Shown: piece after piece, positions 33,541 to 42,555 of the stretch | How the letters are laid out: every line of letters starts with the position of its first letter | Numbering within the stretch: position 1 is the first letter of the stretch | NCBI GenBank assembly: GCA_021772095.1 | Contig: JADYXR010000088.1 | Coordinates: 1-52,662 of the forward strand | Length of the DNA stretch: 52,662 bases | Reading direction: 5' to 3' | From: Candidatus Obscuribacter sp. | Lineage (GTDB): Bacteria; Cyanobacteriota; Vampirovibrionia; Obscuribacterales; Obscuribacteraceae | Translations under genes and position numbers: made by a program | Notes under the pieces: generated by a model | What the model was told of the DNA's origin: nothing | The model's database searches: none | Seen by the model: only the letters and a program-made list of their open reading frames with translations

Positions 33541-34281
33541 ATGGCCGGACGAGCAAAGGTATCCACCAAAAACGCTGCCGATAAGCCCAGCGATCCAAAA
33601 GAGCCGGTGCGACCGCTCGATTGGCGAGACATTCTGAACGAAGAAGCCGCCTGGCACGACTATGGCGATTTTTCCGAGTGGTTCCGTCAGATTGCTCCGG
33701 GTTTAAACATCCCCAATACAACCCAATTCGAACAATTTCGTTCAAGTCTCGACTTCATCAGAGAGCAAGCCAGTTGTATTTACTTTGGGCTAGAGCCTGC
33801 CACAGGCGCTCTTAATGCCAAGTTGAATCTAATCTCGCTTGAGATCGATTTGGCGGCAACCGCTGAAACCAGGTTGCCATCTTTGTTGGCGGTGGCGAAA
33901 AACGATGACGACATTTTGGAACGCCTGGCAGGCGCTCTAATAGTAGGGTTTGCGCAATTCGTCGCCGACTATCAGAAGGGCGGTCCGGGCTTGTGCCGCT
34001 GTGAGGGCGTATTTCGAGATGCGCGTCTTTCTGAAGAGCATTTGTCCGAGTCCGAGAAGCGCTACCGGCGCGAGATTGCATTGCTCGAAGAGAAGCGCTT
34101 GTTGGAAGACCCGTTGATCCAGCGCTGCGCTGATTTTTTCGTTGGGCGTTCGAAAGCTCGGTTCTGCTCCGACGCCTGTCGATTCATGACATTTCAGATC
34201 TCGAAACAATTGAAGGAGCCCGGATATCTCGCCGAAAAACAGCGGCGTTATCGCACGAAGCGCAAAGATTCGCTTGGTTAG
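33541..34281 (+). CDS. CGNR-like zinc-finger protein
   Basis: The 246-aa product has a mostly helical N-terminal region and a C-terminal segment with RCADFFVGRSKARFCSDACR, then a basic YLAEKQRRYRTKRK. The spacing C-x(14)-C-x3-C and the surrounding aromatic and Arg residues resemble the CGNR/ABATE-type zinc finger found at the C-terminus of putative transcription regulators. The canonical CGNR tetrad is not present, so this is a variant. ATG 33541 is preferred to TTG 33472 because AAGAGG lies upstream. Its location opposite a MATE exporter suggests it might regulate it. Confidence 0.65.
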   Translation: MAGRAKVSTKNAADKPSDPKEPVRPLDWRDILNEEAAWHDYGDFSEWFRQIAPGLNIPNTTQFEQFRSSLDFIREQASCIYFGLEPATGALNAKLNLISLEIDLAATAETRLPSLLAVAKNDDDILERLAGALIVGFAQFVADYQKGGPGLCRCEGVFRDARLSEEHLSESEKRYRREIALLEEKRLLEDPLIQRCADFFVGRSKARFCSDACRFMTFQISKQLKEPGYLAEKQRRYRTKRKDSLG

Positions 34282-34463
34282 AGGTGTCAGGCCTGGTTAG
34301 AAACGAAAAAATTTCGTAGGATTGAATAATTGCAACCGCACAAAACCAGCTCCCGTTTACAATTAGAAGATGTCGGGTGCTATCGGTCAGCCGGCAGAAC
34401 TACAATGTATATGCCGCTGTGCCGCACAGGTGCTTGAAGATTAGGAACTGTTAAGAGGTCTGA

Positions 34464-37217
34464 ATGACTCGGCTGGAAACAATCGCATCGAACACTCTGG
34501 TCGAAAGGCTGAATGACGATGGTCTTGCGGCTAATTATTCGGATGGTTCTGTCTCCACCGGGCTCAACGAAGTGAAAATCACTTGCCTGGTCGAACATGT
34601 CGACAATTCCATTCGCGGAAATTTTCGATCGAAAGTTCTATTTCGCGCTGCCGGTGATCATGCCATGTCGGTGACGGTGTCGACGACTGGAACGGCAGAT
34701 AGTGAAGACGAATCCGTAATCGAAGCGGTTCGCAGTTATGCCGAGCACATCTGGCCGGTCTTTCGTGCCGCGCTTGCACCTGAAGCTGAGAAGCAGGAGA
34801 AGCGAGAGAAAAAAGCACAGCGCGAAGCTCAGGCCGACAAAACAGAGTCCGACGTAATCGTAGACACGGCGCGGCTTACGTCACTGTGCGACGGCAAATT
34901 TATTGCCTGGGATGTTTTTCTCGGACCGTATTTAGTCGAAGGTTCTCGCAGCAATGATTTATTGGCATACGTCAAGAAAGAGCTTCCCATCACGCTTTGC
35001 ATGGATTCGATTGCCAGTTATTTGAACGAACGCAGAGTTCATTGGGTGGAATTGAAATTGGCGCGCGAGGATACTCTCGTTTCTGGTTTCGTCAGCATCG
35101 ACAGTACCCATGACGCAGAGGCGCTAAAATCACTGGTCGATTTCGCCTGGCCGGCTGAGTCGAACGGACCGGAAAGTTTCAGTCAGTTTGTCATGCTGTG
35201 TCCTTCCGAGCGAGATGTGGATGAGTCCATTCAAGCCGATCTCGAACAGATTCGCGCCAGCGTCGTCAACGTGGAAGACATTCTTACGTGCGAAGACTTT
35301 AGTGTTTTCTCTGAGCGTGAGTTGAAACGCGATCTCGAAATCCTCACTGGTCTGCTCGACAAGATTGCAGGAACAACCGACATTCTCAAAGCAAGAGCCG
35401 CTCTCTATGGCGCTCTCAATGAGATGGACAGTGCAATTGCCGATTTAACAAAAGCAATTAGTTTAGAACCAAAAGACATAGACGCTTATTACAGGCGCGC
35501 CTTGTTATTGATCGACAAGGGTAATATAGAAGAAGGTCAGCAAGATCTGGAAGCCGCCGCAGAAATCGATCATGACGATCTCCGCGTGCGCTGGGGCTTC
35601 GCGGTTCTGTCCATGGCAACGCAAAACTTTGGACGAGCCATAGAAGAATTAGATCGATTGATCAAAGAGAACGACGAGAGCGATTATCTCTACTACTATC
35701 GCGCCGTTAGCAATCATCACATCGGCGATTTCGACAGTGCAATGGCCGACCTCAATCGTGCGATCGCGTTGAATCCGAATTATCTCGATGCCTATTACGA
35801 ACGCGGACATATCTTCAGCCACATGGGCGACCACGAGCGCGCCTTGAGCGATTACAGTCGTCTCGTTTTAATGGCACCGGACAAAGCGGAATACCTGGAA
35901 GCTCGCGCCTGGGAGTATGACAAACTCGACGATCACGAATCCTCACTGGAAGAATTGAAGCGCGTGGAATCGCTGGCTCCGACGCGACCTACGTTGTTTG
36001 AATTGCGTGCGCGGATTCTGTTTAAACTGGAAAAATATGAAGACTCTTTGATTGCTGCATCGCAGGCGATCGAGCTTCTGCCTTCGTTTGCCGCTGCTCT
36101 TGATTTGAAGAGTGAAGCTCTGGAAAAACTTGGAAGGTTGGACGAAGCGAAAGTTGAACGGATCAAAGCAGAGGAAGCCTGGCTTAAAGGTGAGCAACCA
36201 ATTCGTTGTCCGGATGTTGATTGGAAAGAACCCGAGTCGATCAAACAAGTCAACTTGAGTCAAATCAGTCTTGTCGATCCAACCGAAAGTTTTGCTCGAA
36301 GAGGCGCTCTTTATCAGGATCTCGGTTTGCACGAAAAAGCCGTGGAGCAATTCGATAAAGGATTGAAACGCGAGCCGTTGAACTCGATTTTGTTGCAAGC
36401 ACGTGCCGCGTCGTTTGAAGCAAATGGTGATTGGGATAGAGCGCTCGCTGACGCGACTGCTGTAATCAGCCTGGAGCCTGAGGAAGAAGGTCACTACTAT
36501 AATCGTGGTGCCATTTACACTCAGCAAGGTGAACTGGAAAAAGCGCTCGATGATTTTGCTCACGCAATCGATATAAATCCCGATCACGCGCAATCCTTTG
36601 CCGGAGCCGCTTACGCTCATATGGCCGCCGAGGATTACTCGAGCGCGATCAAACAATATAACAAAGCTATAGAACTTGCTCCTGCCGAATCTGATTGGTA
36701 TCTCAGCCGAGCCTGGTGTTTACAGGCTCTCGATAAGTTAGATCAAGCTCTCGAAAATCTCGATGAAGCAATTTCTTTGAATTACACTTTTGCAGATGCG
36801 TATTACTGCCGCGGATTTGTTCGCAGTCGTATGAGACAACGCGCTGAAGCACTGCAGGATTTCAACACTGCAATAGAATACGTTGATGACTGTTCCGAGT
36901 ACTACGTGTCTCGTGCATGGGAGCACTACAAGCTTGGTGATGTCATCTCATCAGAGAAAGATTGCCTGCGCGCAATTGAACTGGACGCAGAAGATCCGGC
37001 ACCATATGACACACTTTCAAGAATCAAACTCGATGCCGGTGATGTCGATAAAGCGCTTGCATTGGCGCTTCAAGGGATAGATATTTCGCCTGAGTATCCG
37101 GACATTTACGATGCACTTTCGCAGTGCTATACGAAACTGGGCAAGAAGGCTAAAGCGAGACAAGCGCGCGAAACCGCTATCAAGCTTGGCTTCAACGATG
37201 AAGACGAAGATCTCTAA
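34464..37217 (+). CDS. 917-aa TPR protein with two N-terminal globular domains
   Basis: The first about 110 residues resemble the DUF6348 type of small alpha/beta domain (LVERLNDDGLAANYSDG, ending AEHIWPVFRAAL). A second mixed domain follows (about 130-235). From about 265 to the end there are around 15 classical 34-residue TPR units, grouped in two blocks (265-560 and 605-910) split by a short linker rich in charged residues. The ATG follows AAGAGG at good spacing. No membrane helix or signal peptide is visible, so it is probably cytoplasmic. No partner gene is adjacent on the same strand. DUF6348 assignment is from memory of the motif pattern and is moderate. Confidence 0.8.
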   Translation: MTRLETIASNTLVERLNDDGLAANYSDGSVSTGLNEVKITCLVEHVDNSIRGNFRSKVLFRAAGDHAMSVTVSTTGTADSEDESVIEAVRSYAEHIWPVFRAALAPEAEKQEKREKKAQREAQADKTESDVIVDTARLTSLCDGKFIAWDVFLGPYLVEGSRSNDLLAYVKKELPITLCMDSIASYLNERRVHWVELKLAREDTLVSGFVSIDSTHDAEALKSLVDFAWPAESNGPESFSQFVMLCPSERDVDESIQADLEQIRASVVNVEDILTCEDFSVFSERELKRDLEILTGLLDKIAGTTDILKARAALYGALNEMDSAIADLTKAISLEPKDIDAYYRRALLLIDKGNIEEGQQDLEAAAEIDHDDLRVRWGFAVLSMATQNFGRAIEELDRLIKENDESDYLYYYRAVSNHHIGDFDSAMADLNRAIALNPNYLDAYYERGHIFSHMGDHERALSDYSRLVLMAPDKAEYLEARAWEYDKLDDHESSLEELKRVESLAPTRPTLFELRARILFKLEKYEDSLIAASQAIELLPSFAAALDLKSEALEKLGRLDEAKVERIKAEEAWLKGEQPIRCPDVDWKEPESIKQVNLSQISLVDPTESFARRGALYQDLGLHEKAVEQFDKGLKREPLNSILLQARAASFEANGDWDRALADATAVISLEPEEEGHYYNRGAIYTQQGELEKALDDFAHAIDINPDHAQSFAGAAYAHMAAEDYSSAIKQYNKAIELAPAESDWYLSRAWCLQALDKLDQALENLDEAISLNYTFADAYYCRGFVRSRMRQRAEALQDFNTAIEYVDDCSEYYVSRAWEHYKLGDVISSEKDCLRAIELDAEDPAPYDTLSRIKLDAGDVDKALALALQGIDISPEYPDIYDALSQCYTKLGKKAKARQARETAIKLGFNDEDEDL

Positions 37218-37244
37218 TTGCTTTTCTGCGTCTGTGTGTTAACG

Positions 37245-37264
37245 CATGCCTGTTAAAAGGCATG
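37245..37264. other. Hairpin in a 284-bp gap after the TPR gene
   Basis: Arms CATGCCT and AGGCATG with a 6-nt loop start 27 bp past the TPR stop codon; no T-tract follows. The rest of 37218-37501 has two AAACCGTTTCG copies (near 37355 and 37373) and a run of eight C at 37435-37442. A 62-codon frame there has no support. Confidence 0.45.
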
Positions 37265-37501
37265 ATGTTCAGCCCTGGCGACAAAATGAAAGCACACGTT
37301 AGTGAGCGTTTTAAGCGCCTGAGCAAGGCACAGGTACGCATTGCAGTTGCGTTGAAACCGTTTCGTTTTAAAAACCGTTTCGAGATGCAGGCGCTGCCTC
37401 TGAAAGTGCCCGCCGAGTCCAGGAGATTTGCTGACCCCCCCCGGATCTAGATTGCCGACAGTTTTACTTCAACTTCCAACCGAGCTTTAGCCAAACGTGA
37501 C

Positions 37502-38962
37502 TTAAGATGCGGCGGTTGCTACTGCTGGAGTTGGAACGCGCTCTGGCGTATTGTGGTGTTCTTTTACTTTCTTCCTGACGCCTTCGCCGGCGAGCAAGCC
37601 ACTTGTTGTTGCTTGTCCGACGCCGCGGGTCCAGCTGCTGCTGTCGCCGATGATGAAGAGGTTTTCGATGGTTGTTTCCATCGACTTACTTACTTTGATG
37701 GAATCGGGATAACTTTTGCATTCCGGTGCGAAGAGCAAGGTGGAATCGTCCGCAACACCCGGGCAAATTTTGTTGAGCGCATCGAGGTATTCCATGATGC
37801 TTGCCAAAATTCTGTGAGGATATGCAAGCGAGATGTCACCACATTCTGCTTCGAGTGTCGGCTTGATCAAATTGTTGGTCAACGACTTGGTGCGGCGTCC
37901 GGCTTTGAGGTCGCCGAGGCGCTGTACGAGCGGTCCTCCACCGGCGAGCATGTTGACGACCTTGGCAATCGTTTGAGAATAAAGTTGCGGATCTTTGAAT
38001 GGTCGCGTGAATGTTTTTGATACCAGAACTGCAAAATTGTTGTTCTCGGATTTCTCGTACATCTTCGAGTGACCGTTGACTAGAACGTAGTCTCGGTGGT
38101 TTTCCGGAGTGACATAACCGCGCGGGTTGGAGCAGAAATTTCGCACCACGTCGCCGGTGTGTCGGCTGATGTAATAAAGTTTTGGTTCGTAGAAGCGCTT
38201 GTCCACTTCTTCTGTGAAGTAGCAGCTGGTCTCAACGCGAACACCGATGTCGACTTGTCCAGGATAAATGTCGAGCTCTTTGTAGAACTCTTGCTGGGTG
38301 AGCCAATGCGCTCCGCCTCTGCCAACCGACAGAATGCAGTAATCGAAGGTGTCTTCTTTTTCGTCGCTGACTTGCTTTCTATATCCATCGTAGCGGATAG
38401 CGAATTTCTCTCCGCGTCGGGTTACGGAAACGACCTTGGAGTCCCAGTGGAAGTGAATGTTCGGACCGAGTGCTTTGATCTCGGCAAGGATGCTCGAGTT
38501 GATTGCCGGTGCGTTGTCAGAGCCGCAGTGCAACAGTTCCTGATAGTGATAGGTCATTCCTGCCAGGGTCGCGCGCTTATGAATCCATTCCAGGTCTTCT
38601 GCATTTGGCTTGACGACAGGGATTTCGCATGGCGCATGCTTGAGAATTGTTTCTCTGACCACATCAAGGCGCTTTTGAAGTTCTTGTTCGCCGACCAGGT
38701 CGTAGAGCCGACCTCCGATCACAGGAGAGGCTGACAAAATTACTTTGAAATCGTTCCAGCTGCCGGCGGATTGTCCCGGAGCGCAGTAGCTGCAGGCCTT
38801 CGGCGGGCAGACCGTCAATTTCCCCTGGTCGATTGGACAGGCATATCGCTTTTCATAAACCGGTCCGACGTCGAATACGTGTACTTCGACGTTGGCTCCC
38901 GCGAGTTCTTTCAGCGCGAAGAGACCAGATGCACCCAAACCTACAAGGGCAAGCTTTTGCAT
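37502..38962 (-). CDS. Uncharacterised FAD-dependent dehydrogenase (COG2509-like)
   Basis: The 486-aa product begins with a dinucleotide-binding motif (MQKLALVGLGASGLFALKEL). A cysteine-rich segment follows (YACPIDQGKLTVCPPKACSY, then C and WND), as in the COG2509 family of predicted FAD-dependent dehydrogenases. A late FAD motif reads LFIIGDSSSWTRGVGQATTSG. Reaction unknown; electron transfer through the Cys cluster is possible. ATG 38962 is chosen over a TTG 69 bases upstream because the protein then starts directly with the Rossmann strand. It is a one-gene unit by spacing. Confidence 0.8.
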   Translation of the reverse strand: MQKLALVGLGASGLFALKELAGANVEVHVFDVGPVYEKRYACPIDQGKLTVCPPKACSYCAPGQSAGSWNDFKVILSASPVIGGRLYDLVGEQELQKRLDVVRETILKHAPCEIPVVKPNAEDLEWIHKRATLAGMTYHYQELLHCGSDNAPAINSSILAEIKALGPNIHFHWDSKVVSVTRRGEKFAIRYDGYRKQVSDEKEDTFDYCILSVGRGGAHWLTQQEFYKELDIYPGQVDIGVRVETSCYFTEEVDKRFYEPKLYYISRHTGDVVRNFCSNPRGYVTPENHRDYVLVNGHSKMYEKSENNNFAVLVSKTFTRPFKDPQLYSQTIAKVVNMLAGGGPLVQRLGDLKAGRRTKSLTNNLIKPTLEAECGDISLAYPHRILASIMEYLDALNKICPGVADDSTLLFAPECKSYPDSIKVSKSMETTIENLFIIGDSSSWTRGVGQATTSGLLAGEGVRKKVKEHHNTPERVPTPAVATAAS

Positions 38963-39150
38963 ACGACTTTGAGATTCTCCAGAATGACTCAAGCCCGAGA
39001 TGGGCTCGGAGCAAAGACTTCTCGGTTTCAAGAAACAGAGCTTCTTGATATTACCACTTATGCTCCAGGTTTCTAAGAGATCATTGCGGAAATTGACCGA
39101 TTTGCTAGCTTAAACAAATTTAGACGGGCACTGGCGCAGGTTTCGAACCA

Positions 39151-40425
39151 CTACTTCAGGAAGACTTTCTTGCGTTTAGACTCCAGTCCATGCAGCATCG
39201 ATGAAATCTGGCTAAAGATCTCGTCGGTGACATGCGCCACAGCTTCTTTCTTCTTCGCCTTGTACGCTTCCAGATTGATCGGTTCGCCCACGTCGATCAA
39301 TACGCGTCGCGCGCCGCGGATAATAGGTGCGCCGCCGAACACTTCTTGTTCGAGTCGATCGAGAACATGCGAATAACGTTCTTGCGACATGTGCTCGGTG
39401 ACGTAGCCGTCGTAAATCGCGATGAAATTGACTGCGCGATCGAGGTCCTTGTAGCAAGCCTTGATGCTGGCCGCATGCTCGTCGTGAATTTGTTTTTCGT
39501 ACTCGCTGGACGCCGCTTTTTCGGAGTAGATGTACTCATCGAGATTGTTTCGAAGAATTCGAACTTGCTCCAACTCTCTTTGATTCGGTGAAATCTCGAC
39601 ATCGAGTTGCTTCGCCACTTTCAGGAGGATAGCGCGTCTCAATTTTTCGACGCGTTCATTCATCGTCAAAGCCGGATCGCATTTTTGTTTGTATTCTTTT
39701 TCGAGAATAGTAAGCAGTCTGTCAGCCACTCGGCGCAATCGATCGCGCACCGAAGCTTCGCCTGATTCGATTTCTACTTTAACGATGTCACCATCGCCCG
39801 AGTGTTCTGCCGTTAGTCCAAGTTTGTTTTCCATCTTGGTGAGCGACTCTCGGATGTTGCTGCCGATGTCGTACGGGAAGGTATATTTCAACGCGATTGG
39901 AACGATGTAAATGGTTTCATCCGGGTTTGCTTTTTTGATGTCGCTCAATGCCCAGAAAGACATTTGCGCAGCGCCGGATTCAAGCGGAAGAAGCGTATCG
40001 TTCTGGCGCGAAATTTCACCTTCGGGAAATAGAACAAGTTTTTTCTTTCCATTGGCTAGAAGTTCGCGCGTGGTTTTAAACGATTCACGATCGACAGCAC
40101 CACGAACCACAGAGTAGCAGCCCATGTGTTGCAGCCACCATCCGTTTAAACCATGATCCCAATCAAACACTTCTCGCGCGGCGATGAAATTGAAATCTTC
40201 ATTCACCAATTTCGCAAACGCGAACATGACTTGCGGATCATGTCGAAAACTGTGATTCGGACAGATAAGTGCTTTCTTGCCTTTGAGTGTATTGAAGCGC
40301 GCCAGTGCTTCGGGTGAGGCACTGACTGTGGTGTCATTCAAACCCAGCTTCATATATAGTGGCATCAATAGTTTGACCATCGCGATCATCCACGGAGTAT
40401 CCAGCGGCGGTCTAAAATCGAGCAT
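39151..40425 (-). CDS. PlsC-like acyltransferase with long extra domain
   Basis: The N-terminal about 220 residues carry the glycerolipid acyltransferase motifs: NHSFRHDP (the HxxxxD catalytic pair), VRGAVDRES and FPEGEISRQ (FPEG block). Typical 1-acyl-glycerol-3-phosphate acyltransferases are near 240 aa; this one is 424, with a charged, helical C-terminal half (about 230-390) of unknown role and a final DVGEPI segment, normally near the end of the PlsC domain. ATG 40425 is preceded by AAGGAG at good spacing. It probably acylates a lipid at the inner membrane. Next to a polysaccharide deacetylase gene, 55 bp away on the same strand. Confidence 0.85.
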   Translation of the reverse strand: MLDFRPPLDTPWMIAMVKLLMPLYMKLGLNDTTVSASPEALARFNTLKGKKALICPNHSFRHDPQVMFAFAKLVNEDFNFIAAREVFDWDHGLNGWWLQHMGCYSVVRGAVDRESFKTTRELLANGKKKLVLFPEGEISRQNDTLLPLESGAAQMSFWALSDIKKANPDETIYIVPIALKYTFPYDIGSNIRESLTKMENKLGLTAEHSGDGDIVKVEIESGEASVRDRLRRVADRLLTILEKEYKQKCDPALTMNERVEKLRRAILLKVAKQLDVEISPNQRELEQVRILRNNLDEYIYSEKAASSEYEKQIHDEHAASIKACYKDLDRAVNFIAIYDGYVTEHMSQERYSHVLDRLEQEVFGGAPIIRGARRVLIDVGEPINLEAYKAKKKEAVAHVTDEIFSQISSMLHGLESKRKKVFLK

Positions 40426-40480
40426 CAACGATCTCCTTGACTCGAGGATTCAAGACCGTTACTTTACCATGGGCACCGCT

Positions 40481-41173
40481 CTACTGAATCGGTGCGAATT
40501 TAAGACCTTTTGAAACTGACCATTTGACAATCTCTAGCGTCGACTTGATGCATTGCCGCGAATTTCGTGTGCTTTCGTGCAAGACAATCAGGCTGCCGGA
40601 GCGGGTCTGCCTGACTATTCGTCGAACCACTTCGGACACGCCGACATCGTTCCAATCTTCCGCGACTGGACCCCAATAGACGCACATCAAGTTTCTTTCT
40701 TTCAGCGAAACTGCTTTATCAGGATCGATCAAACCATATGGTGGGCGAAAAACTGTTGGTGCCTCGCCGGTTGCGTTTTTAATCACCAGGCTGGCTGCAT
40801 CGACTTCTTTTTCGAAAAGTGCTTTCGGAATAAAAAGTGGTGCTAAATGGCTATAAGTGTGATTGCCGATCTGGTGCCCACGATCCTTCGTTAGTTTCGC
40901 CAGTTCAGGATACTTTTCGACGTTTCTTCCCGTGAAGAAAAATGTGGCTTTGACATTGTGCTCGTCGAGCATCTCGAGCAGTCGCGGGGTGGTCTCCGGA
41001 AACGGACCGTCGTCGAAAGTGAGGTGGCAAGGCGACTCGGAATTGTCCGCCGGATGGTGCCAATAGCCCGATGGCAGAACTGACCGGGCGGCCCCAGTCA
41101 TCATATCCATCTTCATGTCGTTCAGTGATTTTATCAATGCCAAACCAAAGCCCCATGAGCTAAACCCTAACAC
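40481..41173 (-). CDS. NodB-type polysaccharide deacetylase
   Basis: The 230-aa product has the NodB motifs: TFDDGP (metal-binding Asp pair), GHQIGNHTYSHL (metal-binding His pair), FRPPYG (arginine and pocket) and a late LIVLHES. These enzymes remove acetyl groups from N-acetylglucosamine in peptidoglycan, chitin-like or exopolysaccharide substrates. The short hydrophobic N-terminus (FSSWGFGLALI) may be a weak signal or anchor. The start is GTG at 41173. It precedes the acyltransferase gene on the same strand. Confidence 0.9.
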   Translation of the reverse strand: MLGFSSWGFGLALIKSLNDMKMDMMTGAARSVLPSGYWHHPADNSESPCHLTFDDGPFPETTPRLLEMLDEHNVKATFFFTGRNVEKYPELAKLTKDRGHQIGNHTYSHLAPLFIPKALFEKEVDAASLVIKNATGEAPTVFRPPYGLIDPDKAVSLKERNLMCVYWGPVAEDWNDVGVSEVVRRIVRQTRSGSLIVLHESTRNSRQCIKSTLEIVKWSVSKGLKFAPIQ

Positions 41174-41238
41174 AACATTAGTCGTTTTGGTCGCTGTGTA
41201 TCTCTTGAATTCGAACAGTTCGTCGACTGTTCTGTGAG

Positions 41239-41556
41239 CTAGGTTTCTTTCTCCAGATGGTAATCGTGGGCTCCGGTGAGCGAGAACGTCCAGGCAACCG
41301 CCTCTCTGGCTGTTTCAATCTCCGGCGGAACTCGCAGGTAATATAACTTGTATGAACCATCCGGTTCCGGTGTGGAATTTTTGACTTCGACTATCTGAAT
41401 CGGTTCGTCTCGTAGTCGCGGGCGCAGTCGAAACAAGCGCCCGCATTCATCGCTCGAAACCGGCTTGGCACCTGAGTCTTTTAAATATTTTTCCATGCCG
41501 TATCGTTCAATCATGACGCGGCGCCGTTCAATATTCGTCTCGTCGCCGATTTCCAT
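41239..41556 (-). CDS. DUF6745-like C-terminal domain, standalone or truncated
   Basis: The 105-aa product (DETNIERRRVMIERYG, later the NSTPEPDGSYKLYYLRVPPE region and EAVAWTFSLTG) looks like the C-terminal third of the longer DUF6745 proteins. Upstream of the ATG, the same frame stays open back to a TGA near 41690, reading NSSQVLDTLGQFGT right before the methionine, but has no start codon and no ribosome binding site. This suggests a decayed longer gene, or a short version with a non-standard start. Family assignment is from memory and moderate. Confidence 0.55.
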   Translation of the reverse strand: MEIGDETNIERRRVMIERYGMEKYLKDSGAKPVSSDECGRLFRLRPRLRDEPIQIVEVKNSTPEPDGSYKLYYLRVPPEIETAREAVAWTFSLTGAHDYHLEKET

Positions 41557-41675
41557 GGTGCCGAATTGACCCAGAGTGTCGAGGACTTGGCTGGAGTTGA
41601 TACTATATGTGGTGTCATTCAGCGAGTTGAGTACCGGTTTATTCTGTGATGCGATCGAACACCGGTTATCACTCG

Positions 41676-42494
41676 CTAAGCGTTTGCCGACTCACTCGCT
41701 TTTGTTTGTTGCACGAGTTCTTGAATCGCTTTTCTGGCCTGGTCTCCAACTTCCTGTCCCCGCCTTTGGGCAATCGATTCGATTGCGCTGGCAAAGGCGT
41801 AGAAGCGTTCGATCGAAAGATGCGTCGCGCGCTGATGCGGGAGCAGGCTGCGCAAATATCCGCGCAAATTGGTTTCCTCTTTTTCACTCATTGGATTGAG
41901 CATATTGATCAAAGGACGGATGCCTTTGAGTGATACCAGTGGCGTTTGATACGCAATCAGATTGTGGCGCAACGCGCGGCTGAGCAGGACGCACTCTTTG
42001 AGTGGTGCCTTTTTATCCTTCGGGTCGACTGGTGCCTTTGCGAAATCCTTTTCGTAATCTTTAAAATCGTAGAGCACATGCAGCAACGATTCCGGCGTTC
42101 GCCCTTTGATATCTTTCATCGGCATCATGCCGTAGATCAAACTGCGAGCCTGGCATTCATCGACATCTTTGGACGCGTTTAAAACAATTCCCGACAAACT
42201 CCTCGCGCCTTTGATCATGGCGGCTTCGTTGATCTGAGCAATTCGTTCCGGAGCGAAACTAATTTCTTTGACGGCAAATTCCTGGCACAAAAGAATATCG
42301 ATTACTTTGTCGCGCAAAATCGAGCCAAACTCCGCAGTCGTCAAAGTGCCGGTGACGAAGTACATCGTCACGTCCGGGATATTGCGCCCGAATTTGATCG
42401 ACAGCGTTCCTGTAACCTTTTCCAGGGCCAGGAATTGCATGACGTTGAATATAGTGCCCTCGCGAACCGAGGTTATATGGAAGCTAATGCCCAC
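41676..42494 (-). CDS. DUF4388/PATAN-like protein
   Basis: The first 110 residues match the DUF4388 pattern: short helix (FNVMQFLALEKVTGTLSI), strands, then MYFVTGTLTTAEFGSILRDKVIDILL, seen in proteins that sense or relay signals in bacteria with complex regulation. The remaining 160 residues are helical and of unknown fold. Full length 272 aa, start GTG at 42494 with AAGAGA upstream. It sits 61 bp past the murE stop codon on the same strand. Function not known. Confidence 0.65.
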   Translation of the reverse strand: MGISFHITSVREGTIFNVMQFLALEKVTGTLSIKFGRNIPDVTMYFVTGTLTTAEFGSILRDKVIDILLCQEFAVKEISFAPERIAQINEAAMIKGARSLSGIVLNASKDVDECQARSLIYGMMPMKDIKGRTPESLLHVLYDFKDYEKDFAKAPVDPKDKKAPLKECVLLSRALRHNLIAYQTPLVSLKGIRPLINMLNPMSEKEETNLRGYLRSLLPHQRATHLSIERFYAFASAIESIAQRRGQEVGDQARKAIQELVQQTKASESANA

Positions 42495-42555
42495 GGGTCA
42501 ATTCTCTTGGCTCGGCACAGTCCGAAAATTATAACCGCCCGCCGCTAGCGGCGCC

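Noticed and set aside
37262..37450. 62-codon frame after the TPR gene
   Set aside because: No ribosome binding site, overlaps a hairpin and short direct repeats, and no natural protein look.
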